Assembly: GCA_003279655.1 (NCBI GenBank)
Contig: QCHI01000016.1
Coordinates: 1-34,818 of the forward strand
Source of the DNA: Prochlorococcus sp. AG-402-A21
Lineage (GTDB): Bacteria > Cyanobacteriota > Cyanobacteriia > PCC-6307 > Cyanobiaceae
Length of the DNA: 34,818 nucleotides
Direction of reading: 5' to 3'
The position numbers were made by a program, and so were the translations under genes. The notes beneath the pieces were generated by a model, which had not been told where the DNA came from, ran no database searches, and saw nothing but the letters and a program-made list of their open reading frames with translations. Numbering within the stretch: the first letter of the stretch is position 1; each line of letters begins with the position of its first letter. Shown piece after piece: positions 1 through 7,228 of this stretch.

Positions 1-1163
1 GGAAGACTTATAACCTTGAGCCCATAGAATCTATCGTCAATGAAGGTGAGTCAATAACTATTAATGTTGAAACAACCGGTGTTAGTAATGGAACGCAACT
101 TTATTGGCTATCAACAGGAAACGGTATAAACGAATTAGATTTCTCAGAGGACTCTATTTTATCTGGCACTCTAACTGTTCCTTTACATACAAACCTTTCT
201 TTTACTCATACTCTCCTCAATGATGAAACGACTGAAGGTGAAGAAATAATTATATACCAACTTTTTGCAGACATAGCAAAAACAAAAGAAGTTGCAACAA
301 CAACTGTTATGATAAAAGATACTTCTCAAAATCTTTTAAAAGGAACTAATCAAGATGACATCATTACTGGAGGGGATGAATCTGAGAAAATAATTCCTGG
401 AAGTGGTGACGATGTTATTGATGGTGCGGGAGGGGATGACTATATTATTTATGATGGAAATTTTAAGGATTACCTTATCAATAAGGACCTCGAGACAGTT
501 GAAATACAAGATATACGTCTAAATGAAGTAGATGGAACTGATTCTGTTAAAAATATCGAGTATTTCCAATTTGCTGATCAAATTGTTTCTTCTGACAAAA
601 TTAATGTTGTTAAAACTTTTAGCGGTAATTTTAGTGACTATAAATTCTATAACAAAAGTGATGGAACCTATGAAATTAAAAATCCAAACGGAACAATAGA
701 TGAGATCACAGGCATTCCCAAGCTCACCTTTAATGATAAAACGACTGGTGTTAGTGCTATCGCAGATATCAAAGCAGTCTTTGATCAAGTTACAGGGAAA
801 GAAAATCCCACAGGTGAAATGTTCCGTCTCTATAACGCTGCCTTCGCTCGTTTCCCTGATACTGATGGATTGAAGTATTGGATCGATAAATATAGCTCTG
901 GAGAAAATGATTCAAGAGCAGTCGCTTCTTCATTCTTAGCATCTGCAGAATTCACTGAAAAGTATGGAAGCAACGTAAGTGATGAGACATACGTCAACAA
1001 CCTCTACAAAAATGTCCTTGGTAGAGATGCTGATACTGAAGGACTTAACTACTGGGTAGGCAACCTTAGCAGTGGAGTTGAAACCCGCTATGAAGCGCTC
1101 CTAGGTTTTGCAGAGTCAGCAGAAAACAAAGCGCTCTTTACTGATATGACAGGTTTTGGTTAA
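1..1163 (+). CDS. Secreted RTX / Calx-beta / DUF4214 protein, C-terminal part (5' partial)
   Basis: The reading frame is open from the first full codon (base 3), so the ATG at 309 is internal and the gene begins outside the window. Bases 3-320 encode a Calx-beta-like beta-sandwich (NEGESITINVET near its start, a TTEGEE turn later). Next come RTX-type calcium-binding turns (TNQDDIITGG, GSGDDVIDGAGGDDYI), then a C-terminal DUF4214-type region with two related copies: RLYNAAFARFPDTDGLKYW and LYKNVLGRDADTEGLNYW. This architecture is typical of large calcium-binding proteins exported by type I secretion in cyanobacteria, which carry no N-terminal signal peptide. Role in adhesion or surface structure is inference; no enzymatic domain is visible. 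The stop is followed after 3 bases by a small secreted-peptide gene, suggesting one transcript. Confidence 0.85.
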   Translation, partial: KTYNLEPIESIVNEGESITINVETTGVSNGTQLYWLSTGNGINELDFSEDSILSGTLTVPLHTNLSFTHTLLNDETTEGEEIIIYQLFADIAKTKEVATTTVMIKDTSQNLLKGTNQDDIITGGDESEKIIPGSGDDVIDGAGGDDYIIYDGNFKDYLINKDLETVEIQDIRLNEVDGTDSVKNIEYFQFADQIVSSDKINVVKTFSGNFSDYKFYNKSDGTYEIKNPNGTIDEITGIPKLTFNDKTTGVSAIADIKAVFDQVTGKENPTGEMFRLYNAAFARFPDTDGLKYWIDKYSSGENDSRAVASSFLASAEFTEKYGSNVSDETYVNNLYKNVLGRDADTEGLNYWVGNLSSGVETRYEALLGFAESAENKALFTDMTGFG

Positions 1164-1166
1164 CCA

Positions 1167-1334
1167 ATGAAAAACTTTTTACTCGTCCCTCTCATTACTT
1201 CACTCCTCTTCGCTACCCCATCACAATCGGACACCAATCACTTTGGTGCAGGAGGAGTTTTCGAATTAGATCCTTCGCATGAGAATGACAGTCTTATCTC
1301 TAGCCTGATGACCATTTTGAATGGAAATTTCTAA
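1167..1334 (+). CDS. Small secreted or periplasmic peptide, 55 aa
   Basis: A 55-codon ORF begins 3 bases after the RTX-type gene. Residues 1-21 look like a signal peptide: MKN, a hydrophobic core (FLLVPLITSLLFA), then a small-residue TPSQS region where cleavage could occur. The mature part would be about 34 residues, with acidic and serine residues and no recognised domain. The tight spacing behind a type I secreted protein suggests co-transcription. Evidence for coding is the clean signal-peptide pattern and the spacing; I do not recognise the family. Confidence 0.5.
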   Translation: MKNFLLVPLITSLLFATPSQSDTNHFGAGGVFELDPSHENDSLISSLMTILNGNF

Positions 1335-1490
1335 ATGACACTATATTATCTAGTTTGCTACAAACCTTGAAAGATTCAAAGCACCCCAGAGACAACCAGC
1401 ATCTGCCTAATAACCACGCCAACAACACAGAAAAGGATTACTCGACTTAAAACGTAGAGGGGTAGGTTGTTCATCTAACTTCTCAACAGA

Positions 1491-1509
1491 TCAATCAATC
1501 AATCAATCA
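1491..1509. repeat. Short ATCA tandem repeat
   Basis: About five units of the tetranucleotide ATCA lie across the 3' end of the cupin gene and include its stop codon on the minus strand. The tract could be a slippage site, but because it sits at the very end of the coding region any change would alter only the tail. Confidence 0.5.
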
Positions 1510-1778
1510 CCAAAACGATAATGCTTTCGGACTGCTTTATGCACATCCCATCGACAGTCCATTCCTGATGGGAAGACAACTAAGTCACCTGCTCCAAACT
1601 TCACAGGTTCTCCTCCATCAGGAGTAACTGTGACTTCACCTTCAAGCAATAAGCAAGTCTCCTTATCGTCATATGTCCAATCAAAAGAGCTTGCTTCACA
1701 CGTCCAGATTGGCCAGTTTTTAATTCCTAGCTCCTCAACGGTACTCTCAGGACAAGGAGAGGTAACTGATATAGACAA
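1503..1778 (-). CDS. Small cupin-domain protein (DUF861 / cupin_3 type)
   Basis: A 91-residue single-domain cupin. The C-terminal half carries the family pattern: a strand with CLLLEGEVTVTPDGGEPVKF, the turn GAGDLVVFPSG, and then CRWDVHKAVRKHYRF. This resembles the cupin_3 family (ureidoglycine aminohydrolase-like and similar small proteins), whose members often have no proven function. The length matches the short stand-alone versions in marine cyanobacteria. The gene stands alone on the minus strand, with about 450 bases without a gene upstream. I cannot assign a substrate; a metal or small-ligand binding role is family inference. Confidence 0.8.
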   Translation of the reverse strand: MSISVTSPCPESTVEELGIKNWPIWTCEASSFDWTYDDKETCLLLEGEVTVTPDGGEPVKFGAGDLVVFPSGMDCRWDVHKAVRKHYRFGD

Positions 1779-2012
1779 GAGATAAAAACATAGTGGACTT
1801 CTTTTTTAGCTCCTAATAGAAACAATTGTCTAATAGCTAGTCAAATTTTTGACAAAAATGTTTGAAGGCATATTACGTATAGAGCGAGGATCGAGAGTCC
1901 CCCCATACCCCTTAAAATAGAAAGATAATACGTCTTATAATACTGTTACCTTAGTGTTACCCCTGCTCTCTGGTTTCTTCAAATTGACTGCTATAACTAG
2001 ACTCTTAAGCCA

Positions 2013-2048
2013 CGTTGTATAATCAGCATTGATACAAACGTATCTCAA
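2013..2048 (-). pseudogene. Fragment of the argJ 3' end (displaced copy 2)
   Basis: Read on the minus strand, 12 codons give LRYVCINADYTT. The intact ArgJ C-terminus is DQYVRINADYTT, about 1.7 kb away in the same orientation. The fragment has no stop directly after TT, unlike argJ. The peptide match and shared orientation favour a decayed duplication over chance, but it is short. See also the second displaced copy at 3133-3165. Confidence 0.55.
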
Positions 2049-2088
2049 TACTTCAGTGATAGCAGGGGTTTAGAGTGATCAAATTACC

Positions 2089-2106
2089 GTGACCAAAGTG
2101 TGCCCA
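2089..2106. repeat. 18-bp direct repeat, copy 1
   Basis: The exact word GTGACCAAAGTGTGCCCA. Identical copies lie at 2151 and 3670, with a degenerate form near 3070-3091. All exact copies are in the same orientation, and none lies in a gene. Confidence 0.85.
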
Positions 2107-2150
2107 GTCTCTCAAACCTCAGTATTCACCTTATTGTCATACCTCTAACT

Positions 2151-2168
2151 GTGACCAAAGTGTGCCCA
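2151..2168. repeat. 18-bp direct repeat, copy 2
   Basis: An exact copy of GTGACCAAAGTGTGCCCA, 62 bases after copy 1. Like copy 3 it is preceded by AACT, so the shared word extends to the left. Confidence 0.85.
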
Positions 2169-2231
2169 ATAAATAGATTTTTTATAATGACTATTATTTA
2201 ATTTCTACTATCATCTCTTATCTAATAGATG

Positions 2232-2864
2232 CTATGGAATAATAGCAACCCAAGAGAAGGCAAGTCCTATACCTATCCAAATACCAGCCACCAAATTACG
2301 GCTATTAATATCAAACTTTTTGATCACTTTTTGAGATGTTGCTGTTACAACTAAAAGTAATGATCCTTGTGCAAGAAGAAGACCGAAAAAATAACCTATG
2401 AGAGGAGTCGGTTCAGCACCAACAATTGTGCTTCCAAGTAAATAGCCATGTAAAGCAAACATTGGCAATAGCCATTTTGAGCTCAAAAGATTTAGAACAA
2501 TTAACCCCTCTATGGCTAAAGATAAAGACACAACTGCTTCTGCCCAGGCAGACATTACATCAGGCAATGGCTGCAACTGCACTAATGCACTGCCTAACAA
2601 GCCAACCACTAAAAGAGGGAACACCCATTGCTTCGTTTTTTTGATCCCAACAAGGGCGATGCCTAACATAAAAAGCAAATGATCAGGTCCAAGTAATGGA
2701 TGCCCGAAGCCACTAAGCAGAGCTTGCCAAGCTGACAGCCCAGCACTATCTCCCATACCAAAAGGATGATGAGCGAACACTGGACCAACTAAAAAAGTCA
2801 ACAAAAACAAGAGTGGAAGAAAAGCTGCAAGAAATTGCTTACGCCCAAAATAGGGAAACGTCAT
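2232..2864 (-). CDS. hupE: HupE/UreJ-family metal permease, probable cobalt transporter
   Basis: A 210-residue membrane protein. Residues 8-31 form a signal peptide ending in FVGPVFA before HHPFGMG. The family motif GHPLLGPDHLLF is at 54-65, with H55, D61 and H62 as likely metal ligands, and several further hydrophobic helices follow. HupE/UreJ proteins move nickel or cobalt. The cobalamin riboswitch directly upstream points to cobalt for B12-type cofactors. The longer ORF starting at 2984 is rejected because its first 40 codons lie inside the riboswitch. The ATG at 2864 has a Shine-Dalgarno GAGGA about 8 bases upstream and begins a normal signal peptide. No other cobalt-transport gene is adjacent. 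Confidence 0.85.
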   Translation of the reverse strand: MTFPYFGRKQFLAAFLPLLFLLTFLVGPVFAHHPFGMGDSAGLSAWQALLSGFGHPLLGPDHLLFMLGIALVGIKKTKQWVFPLLVVGLLGSALVQLQPLPDVMSAWAEAVVSLSLAIEGLIVLNLLSSKWLLPMFALHGYLLGSTIVGAEPTPLIGYFFGLLLAQGSLLLVVTATSQKVIKKFDINSRNLVAGIWIGIGLAFSWVAIIP

Positions 2865-2892
2865 AGATCGATCCTCGTCGAATTGTGAAATA

Positions 2893-3009
2893 AGGCGGGC
2901 GTTCTGACTGATATCGATGAATATCGATACTTCACAGCTGCGGGACAGTAGCGGATTTTCACCGCATTTCCCCGTTACCTCCAATGGCTGTTTCCCCTTG
3001 GAACCTCAG
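2893..3009 (-). promoter_or_regulatory. Cobalamin riboswitch
   Basis: On the minus strand the element opens with GAGGTTCC (5' P1 region), then GGGAAA and GCGGTGAAAATCCGCTACTG (the conserved core), then CCCGCAGCTGTGA. It closes with the B12 box AGTCAGAACGCCCGCCT at 2893-2909. A perfect short hairpin (ATCGAT repeats) lies before the box. The order and wording match cobalamin riboswitches closely. The ribosome binding site of the downstream HupE gene begins about 16 bases after the B12 box, so translational control is plausible (inference). Confidence 0.93.
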
Positions 3010-3132
3010 TAATAACTGCACTAATTGTTCTTTGAGCAGAGAGTCTAAAAAGATAGATTTAAATCAAAGGTGAATAAAGTATGACCAAAAAATTAATCCC
3101 TACAATCAATTGGCATAACATAGATCAGGATT

Positions 3133-3165
3133 TACGTTGTGTAATCGCATTAATATTAATGATCT
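3133..3165 (-). pseudogene. Fragment of the argJ 3' end (displaced copy 1)
   Basis: On the minus strand this reads as argJ's last codons with a one-base deletion: ATT AAT GC, then GAT TAC ACA ACG TAA, giving (IN) then DYTT and a stop, where intact argJ gives INADYTT and a stop. The flanking sequence at 3048-3132 also aligns with 3652-3730 downstream of intact argJ (aaatcaa, a degenerate 18-bp word, then caatcaattg). It overlaps the 3' end of the cysteine-rich gene. Confidence 0.65.
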
Positions 3166-3302
3166 TTGCAAGGTGAGCAAACGTCGCATTCTGAACATTC
3201 ACAGGGACAAACACAGCCACATCCTGGACATACTTCTTCTTCATTTCCATTGGAAATAATTGCATAGCTTAAAACTCTATACTTAAAGAAATTTTTAATC
3301 AT
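3156..3302 (-). CDS. Cysteine-rich metallothionein-like peptide, 48 aa
   Basis: The minus-strand ORF begins with MIKNFFKYRVLSYAII and ends CSPCKDH. Between residues 25 and 45 it has nine cysteines (25, 28, 30, 32, 34, 36, 39, 42, 45) in CxC and CxxC spacing, with glutamate and aspartate between them. This pattern is typical of metal-thiolate clusters in metallothionein-like proteins, though I cannot match it to a named family. A role in binding zinc, copper or cadmium is inference. Two Fur/Zur-like boxes lie about 95 and 150 bases upstream. The stop codon falls inside a displaced copy of the argJ 3' end, so the gene tail may have been created by an insertion. It lies between the riboswitch-controlled HupE gene and argJ. 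Confidence 0.65.
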   Translation of the reverse strand: MIKNFFKYRVLSYAIISNGNEEEVCPGCGCVCPCECSECDVCSPCKDH

Positions 3303-3394
3303 AGTAACTTTTATTTACATCTCTAACTATAATATAAGAAGAGCTAAAAGTCTATTATATCAAGGGATATAAAATTCTATGCCCATAAATAATA

Positions 3395-3412
3395 AAAATG
3401 ATAATCATTTCT
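3395..3412. promoter_or_regulatory. Fur/Zur-like box, proximal
   Basis: The near-palindrome AAATGATAATCATTT matches the core of Fur-family operators (ATGATAATCAT). It lies about 95 bases upstream of the cysteine-rich gene start on the minus strand. Which Fur-family regulator binds, iron or zinc type, cannot be told from sequence. Confidence 0.55.
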
Positions 3413-3449
3413 AAATTTCATAATTAGAGTACTTAGTTATTAATTATAT

Positions 3450-3467
3450 AAATGATAATCATTTCTA
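3450..3467. promoter_or_regulatory. Fur/Zur-like box, distal
   Basis: A second copy of AAATGATAATCATTTCT, 55 bases from the first and in the same orientation. Two identical operator-like words in a short region with no gene of its own support real regulation of the neighbouring peptide gene. Confidence 0.55.
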
Positions 3468-3669
3468 TTTTCAGTTAATTAAAGATTCTATGCATTATTT
3501 AGAGCTATTAAAATCATTTTAAAAGTTTCTAAACTTCCTTATATCTGAGCTGTCAAATTCGTTTTTTATTGCTCCTTGTTGTTTACTGTCTAAGCAAGTT
3601 CTCTAAGAGTCTTACAATAAATCTTGAGAATACTTAAATCATTTCTGAAAAGATACGTTTAAATCAACT

Positions 3670-3687
3670 GTGACCAAAGTGTGCCCA
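3670..3687. repeat. 18-bp direct repeat, copy 3
   Basis: An exact copy of GTGACCAAAGTGTGCCCA, 48 bases beyond the stop codon of argJ, followed by an A-rich run. Confidence 0.85.
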
Positions 3688-3734
3688 AAAAAATATTTAC
3701 AATTATAATCAATTGATATGACTACGTTTACGAG

Positions 3735-4997
3735 CTAAGTCGTGTAATCGGCATTGATTCGTACGTATTGATCAGACAAATCACACCCCCAAGCAGTAGC
3801 TATACCTTTTCCTATCCCTATCCTTACTCTGATACTTATAAGGTCATCAATCAAATATTTCCCTTTTAATCTTGCTTGCATAAAATTACTAACTATTTGC
3901 CTATCAAAGTCCAGGGGAGTTCCATTAGCAAATATTTCATAAGGTCCTATCCATAATTGAACATCACTAAGATGGAAAAAAGCACCTGAGCGTCCCATGG
4001 CAGCAATAATTCTTCCCCAATTAGGGTCAGAACCATGAACTGCTGTTTTGACTAGAGAGGATGCAGCAATTGTGCGAGCCATTACATTAGCATCTAAGTC
4101 ACTTTGAGCACCCTCAACTTTCACTTCCAGCAAGCAATTAGCTCCTTCTCCGTCCCTTGCAATTGCTTTAGCGAGGTATTGGGCTGTTAGATGTAGTCCC
4201 TCTTCAAGAGTTGATAAATATCTTGGATCTAATTCTGCTCCAGAAGAAAAAGCTAAAAAAGTATCATTTGTGCTCGTATCTCCATCCACAGTAATGGAAT
4301 TAAAAGATAATTCTGCAACTCGCTTTATCATATCCGACCATATAGCATAATCTACTCCTGCGTCACAGGTAATATAGCTCAACATTGTAGCCATTGAAGG
4401 ATGAATCATACCTGAACCTTTAGCCATTCCTCCAATTGATATTCGTCTGTCTCCTAAAACAGCTTGATATGAAATTTGTTTGACATGAAGATCAGTTGTC
4501 AAAATTGCATTTGCTGCATCAAGATATGCCTCCTTATCTAAACTGTTTACAAGGTGATCCAAGTGACTACTAACCCTTTCAACCGGTATTGGCTCACCAA
4601 TAACACCCGTGGAACATATCAAAACTTCTTCATTAGATAATCCCAAGCGTTGAGCAAGCTCATGTGTAATGATTTCACTATCAATTTTACCTCGACTCCC
4701 TGTACAAGCATTTGCCTGTCCAGAGTTGATAACTACAGCACGTATCTTTCCCTCAGATGCCTTGATTCGATCAATACATAGATCCACACAAGAAGCACGA
4801 GTGACTGATTGCGTAAATGTCCCACTGCAACAAGCACCATCAGGTGCATATAGCAAAGCAAGATCTTTCTTCCCAGAAGGCTTCAATCCTGCGGAAATGC
4901 CAGCTACCAAAAAACCATCAGGGGTAGTAATACCACCAGACATTGGAGACCATACAGAAGATGTCAAAAGACTCAAATTCAGAAGAGCATTTTTCAA
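3735..4997 (-). CDS. argJ: Bifunctional ornithine acetyltransferase / N-acetylglutamate synthase
   Basis: ArgJ transfers the acetyl group from N-acetylornithine to glutamate, recycling acetyl in arginine synthesis; the bifunctional form can also acetylate glutamate from acetyl-CoA. The protein is 420 residues, the usual size. The autocleavage site is GSGMIHPSMATML, cutting between A203 and T204, with T204 as nucleophile. NSGQANACTG is at 91-100, SDPNWGR at 323-329, and the C-terminus is YVRINADYTT. The start at 4997 is preferred because the N-terminal W-x-x-x-x-GGITTPDGF region needs the upstream codons. The start lies only 15 bases from the divergent coaE start, so the promoters must overlap the neighbouring gene. 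Displaced copies of its 3' end occur downstream. Confidence 0.97.
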   Translation of the reverse strand: MKNALLNLSLLTSSVWSPMSGGITTPDGFLVAGISAGLKPSGKKDLALLYAPDGACCSGTFTQSVTRASCVDLCIDRIKASEGKIRAVVINSGQANACTGSRGKIDSEIITHELAQRLGLSNEEVLICSTGVIGEPIPVERVSSHLDHLVNSLDKEAYLDAANAILTTDLHVKQISYQAVLGDRRISIGGMAKGSGMIHPSMATMLSYITCDAGVDYAIWSDMIKRVAELSFNSITVDGDTSTNDTFLAFSSGAELDPRYLSTLEEGLHLTAQYLAKAIARDGEGANCLLEVKVEGAQSDLDANVMARTIAASSLVKTAVHGSDPNWGRIIAAMGRSGAFFHLSDVQLWIGPYEIFANGTPLDFDRQIVSNFMQARLKGKYLIDDLISIRVRIGIGKGIATAWGCDLSDQYVRINADYTT

Positions 4998-5012
4998 TTA
5001 CTATCAATATTA

Positions 5013-5657
5013 ATGATTGACCAACAACAAACAAACAAACTTTGTCTTCGATGGAAAGGGAAGCAAAGAAGAATAGGTATCACTGGAGGTATTGCCAGTG
5101 GAAAAACAATCATTGGAGATTTTCTATTTAAAGCCAAGCAATGGCCCATTGTAGACGCTGACTTATATGCTCATGAAGCATTAAGGGATGCAAGTCAAAT
5201 AGCGAAAAAAGTCTTATTGAGATATGGAAGTAAAATAATGCAAAATTCAAGTAAAAATGATCAAATTATTAATCGCAAAGCATTAGCCAAAATAGTTTTT
5301 CAAGATGAAATTGAAAAACAATGGCTTGAGAATTTAATACATCCATTTGTCAATAAAAGAATTGAAGAAGAGTTAGAAAGATTGAAAACAAATTCAGTAT
5401 TAATTTTAATAATTCCACTCCTATTTGAAAAAAATTATACAGATTTATGTAGTGAAATTTGTTACATAGATTGCTCTAGAAACATGCAATTAAAACGACT
5501 TCAGTCAAGAGATCAAATAAGTCTTGAAGAAGCCAATCAAAGAATCAATGCTCAATGGGACAACGCTTTAAAAAAACAATTTGCAGATCACATAATTAAT
5601 AATTCTAATAATGATGAGAAATGGAAAATGCAGTTAAAGAAATTATATAATTTCTAA
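5013..5657 (+). CDS. coaE: Dephospho-CoA kinase
   Basis: This enzyme phosphorylates the 3'-hydroxyl of dephospho-CoA with ATP, the last step of CoA synthesis. The 214 residues match the family length. The P-loop GITGGIASGKT is at 22-32, and the VDAD motif at 47-50 lies in the substrate-binding region. LIHPFVNKRIEEEL and LIIPLLFE are further conserved blocks. The first 20 residues (MIDQQQTNKLCLRWKGKQRR) are a basic N-terminal extension before the P-loop strand. The stop codon overlaps that of the convergent gatB by a few bases, with no room for a terminator between them. Confidence 0.96.
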   Translation: MIDQQQTNKLCLRWKGKQRRIGITGGIASGKTIIGDFLFKAKQWPIVDADLYAHEALRDASQIAKKVLLRYGSKIMQNSSKNDQIINRKALAKIVFQDEIEKQWLENLIHPFVNKRIEEELERLKTNSVLILIIPLLFEKNYTDLCSEICYIDCSRNMQLKRLQSRDQISLEEANQRINAQWDNALKKQFADHIINNSNNDEKWKMQLKKLYNF

Positions 5658-7129
5658 CCTTGTAATTTTTTATTTAATATTTGGTTAGCGAGTTTTGGAT
5701 CCGCTTTCCCTTTTGTTTCCTTCATTAATTGACCCACAAAAAAACCTAGCAATTTCTTCTTCCCAGCTCTAAACGATTCAACCTCATTAGGATGATTAAG
5801 AATCAATTTATCAATAATTTCCTCAATAACTTTTGGATCACCAATCATACCTAAACCACGTTCTTTGACTAATTGCTTTGGAGAACCACCTTTACTTAAT
5901 AGTTCAGGCAAAATTTCTTTAGCAATTTTTCCACTTATTTCTCCTGCATCAATCATTTTCAACATTTCTGCTAATTCATTTGGCTTAAAAGATAATTGAT
6001 CAAATGATAATCTATTAGATTTAATAAAAGCTGCTATATCTCCAGTTATCCAATTTGCTGAAGATTTTGCTGCTCCACCTTCATTAACAACTTTTTCAAA
6101 ATATTTAGCCATTGAAGATTCATCAGTCAAAACTCGTGCATCATAAATAGAGAGACCAAGTTCTGCTGCGTATCTATTTCTTTTTGCAGCTGGCAATTCT
6201 GGTAATTCTGAGCGCCATTTTTCTTTTAAAGCATGACTTACTTCAATCGGACCTAAATCAGGGTCAGGAAAATAACGATAATCGCTACTACCTTCTTTTG
6301 ATCTCATGCTTTTAGTCAGTTGCTTACCTTCATCCCATAACCTCGTTTCTTGTTTTACTTCTTCTCCAGATTCATAAGCTTTAATTTGCCGCTTAATTTC
6401 ATATTCACAAGCTTTCTGAATAGCTGAAAATGAATTCATATTTTTTATTTCTACTTTTGTACCGAATGGATCATTAACAGTTGGTCTAACTGAAATATTC
6501 ACATCACATCGCAAAGACCCCTCCTGCATATTCCCATCAGATACTCCCAAATAACGCATAATTCTTCTAATTTCAGCTGCATACTCCGCAGCCTCTCTAC
6601 CTGTTCTTAAATCAGGTTTACTAACTATTTCAGCTAGCGCTACACCTGCTCTGTTGTAATCAACTAAAGAATGGGTGGAGCCTGACAATTGGTCACTACC
6701 TGCGTGAACAAGTTTTCCAGCATCCTCCTCCATATGTAATCTTTCAATACCTATTTTTTTGACATAAGTTTCTTTACCTTTTTCAGCTACTTCTACCTCT
6801 ATCCAACCATCTTCTGCAATCGGTTCATCAAATTGAGATATTTGATAATTTTTTGGTAAGTCTGGATAAAAATATTGCTTTCTATCAAATTTACTGTGAG
6901 AGGCAATATTTAAATTCAAAGCCATCGCTGCTTTTACTGCATACTCCAGAACCTTTTTATTGAGGACTGGCAAAGTGCCTGGTAAGCCACATACCACTGG
7001 GTCTATATGAGTATTTGGATCATCACCAAAGTTGGTTGATGCACTAGTAAATATTTTGCTCTTAGTCCCCAACTGCACGTGCGTCTCTAATCCGATTACA
7101 ACTTCCCAAGAAACATTTGATTCAGACAT
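5654..7129 (-). CDS. gatB: Aspartyl/glutamyl-tRNA amidotransferase subunit B
   Basis: GatB is the kinase/transamidase subunit of GatCAB, which converts Glu-tRNA(Gln) (and Asp-tRNA(Asn)) to the amide form using glutamine-derived ammonia. It is needed in cyanobacteria, which lack glutaminyl-tRNA synthetase. The protein is 491 residues, normal length. The N-terminal signature VIGLETHVQLGTKSKIF begins at residue 11, and YFYPDLPKNYQISQFDEPIA and DYNRAGVALAEIVSKPD are conserved catalytic-domain blocks. The C-terminal helical YqeY-like tail ends in ADPKLANQILNKKL. gatA and gatC are not adjacent, which is usual in this group. The gene is divergent from thiO with a gap of about 100 bases. Confidence 0.97.
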   Translation of the reverse strand: MSESNVSWEVVIGLETHVQLGTKSKIFTSASTNFGDDPNTHIDPVVCGLPGTLPVLNKKVLEYAVKAAMALNLNIASHSKFDRKQYFYPDLPKNYQISQFDEPIAEDGWIEVEVAEKGKETYVKKIGIERLHMEEDAGKLVHAGSDQLSGSTHSLVDYNRAGVALAEIVSKPDLRTGREAAEYAAEIRRIMRYLGVSDGNMQEGSLRCDVNISVRPTVNDPFGTKVEIKNMNSFSAIQKACEYEIKRQIKAYESGEEVKQETRLWDEGKQLTKSMRSKEGSSDYRYFPDPDLGPIEVSHALKEKWRSELPELPAAKRNRYAAELGLSIYDARVLTDESSMAKYFEKVVNEGGAAKSSANWITGDIAAFIKSNRLSFDQLSFKPNELAEMLKMIDAGEISGKIAKEILPELLSKGGSPKQLVKERGLGMIGDPKVIEEIIDKLILNHPNEVESFRAGKKKLLGFFVGQLMKETKGKADPKLANQILNKKLQG

Positions 7130-7228
7130 TAATTTAACCTAGATATATGAATCTTATGAAAGAAAAGCTCAGTCATGGAAGCTAACGTAATCTAAAACAT
7201 TGAAAATAACATTTTCCAAATCCAAGCA

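Larger units (their letters stand above)
1779..2231. other. Intergenic stretch with degenerate repeats
   Basis: No convincing gene. It holds two copies of an 18-bp word (2089 and 2151), a fragment resembling the end of argJ (2013-2048), and a direct repeat GTTACC-ttagt-GTTACC near 1945. It looks like a graveyard between inserted cassettes. Confidence 0.5.
3303..3734. other. AT-rich intergenic region with metal-box elements
   Basis: I see no gene here. It holds two Fur/Zur-like boxes, the third 18-bp repeat, and the segment that aligns with the displaced argJ-end unit at 3048-3165. Confidence 0.5.

Noticed and set aside
309-311. ATG at 309 as the start of the RTX-type gene
   Set aside because: The same frame is open back to the window edge and encodes a Calx-beta-like domain, so this methionine is internal.
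2865-2984. N-terminal 40-codon extension of the HupE ORF
   Set aside because: These codons fall inside the conserved cobalamin riboswitch; the ATG at 2864 has a Shine-Dalgarno sequence and starts a proper signal peptide.
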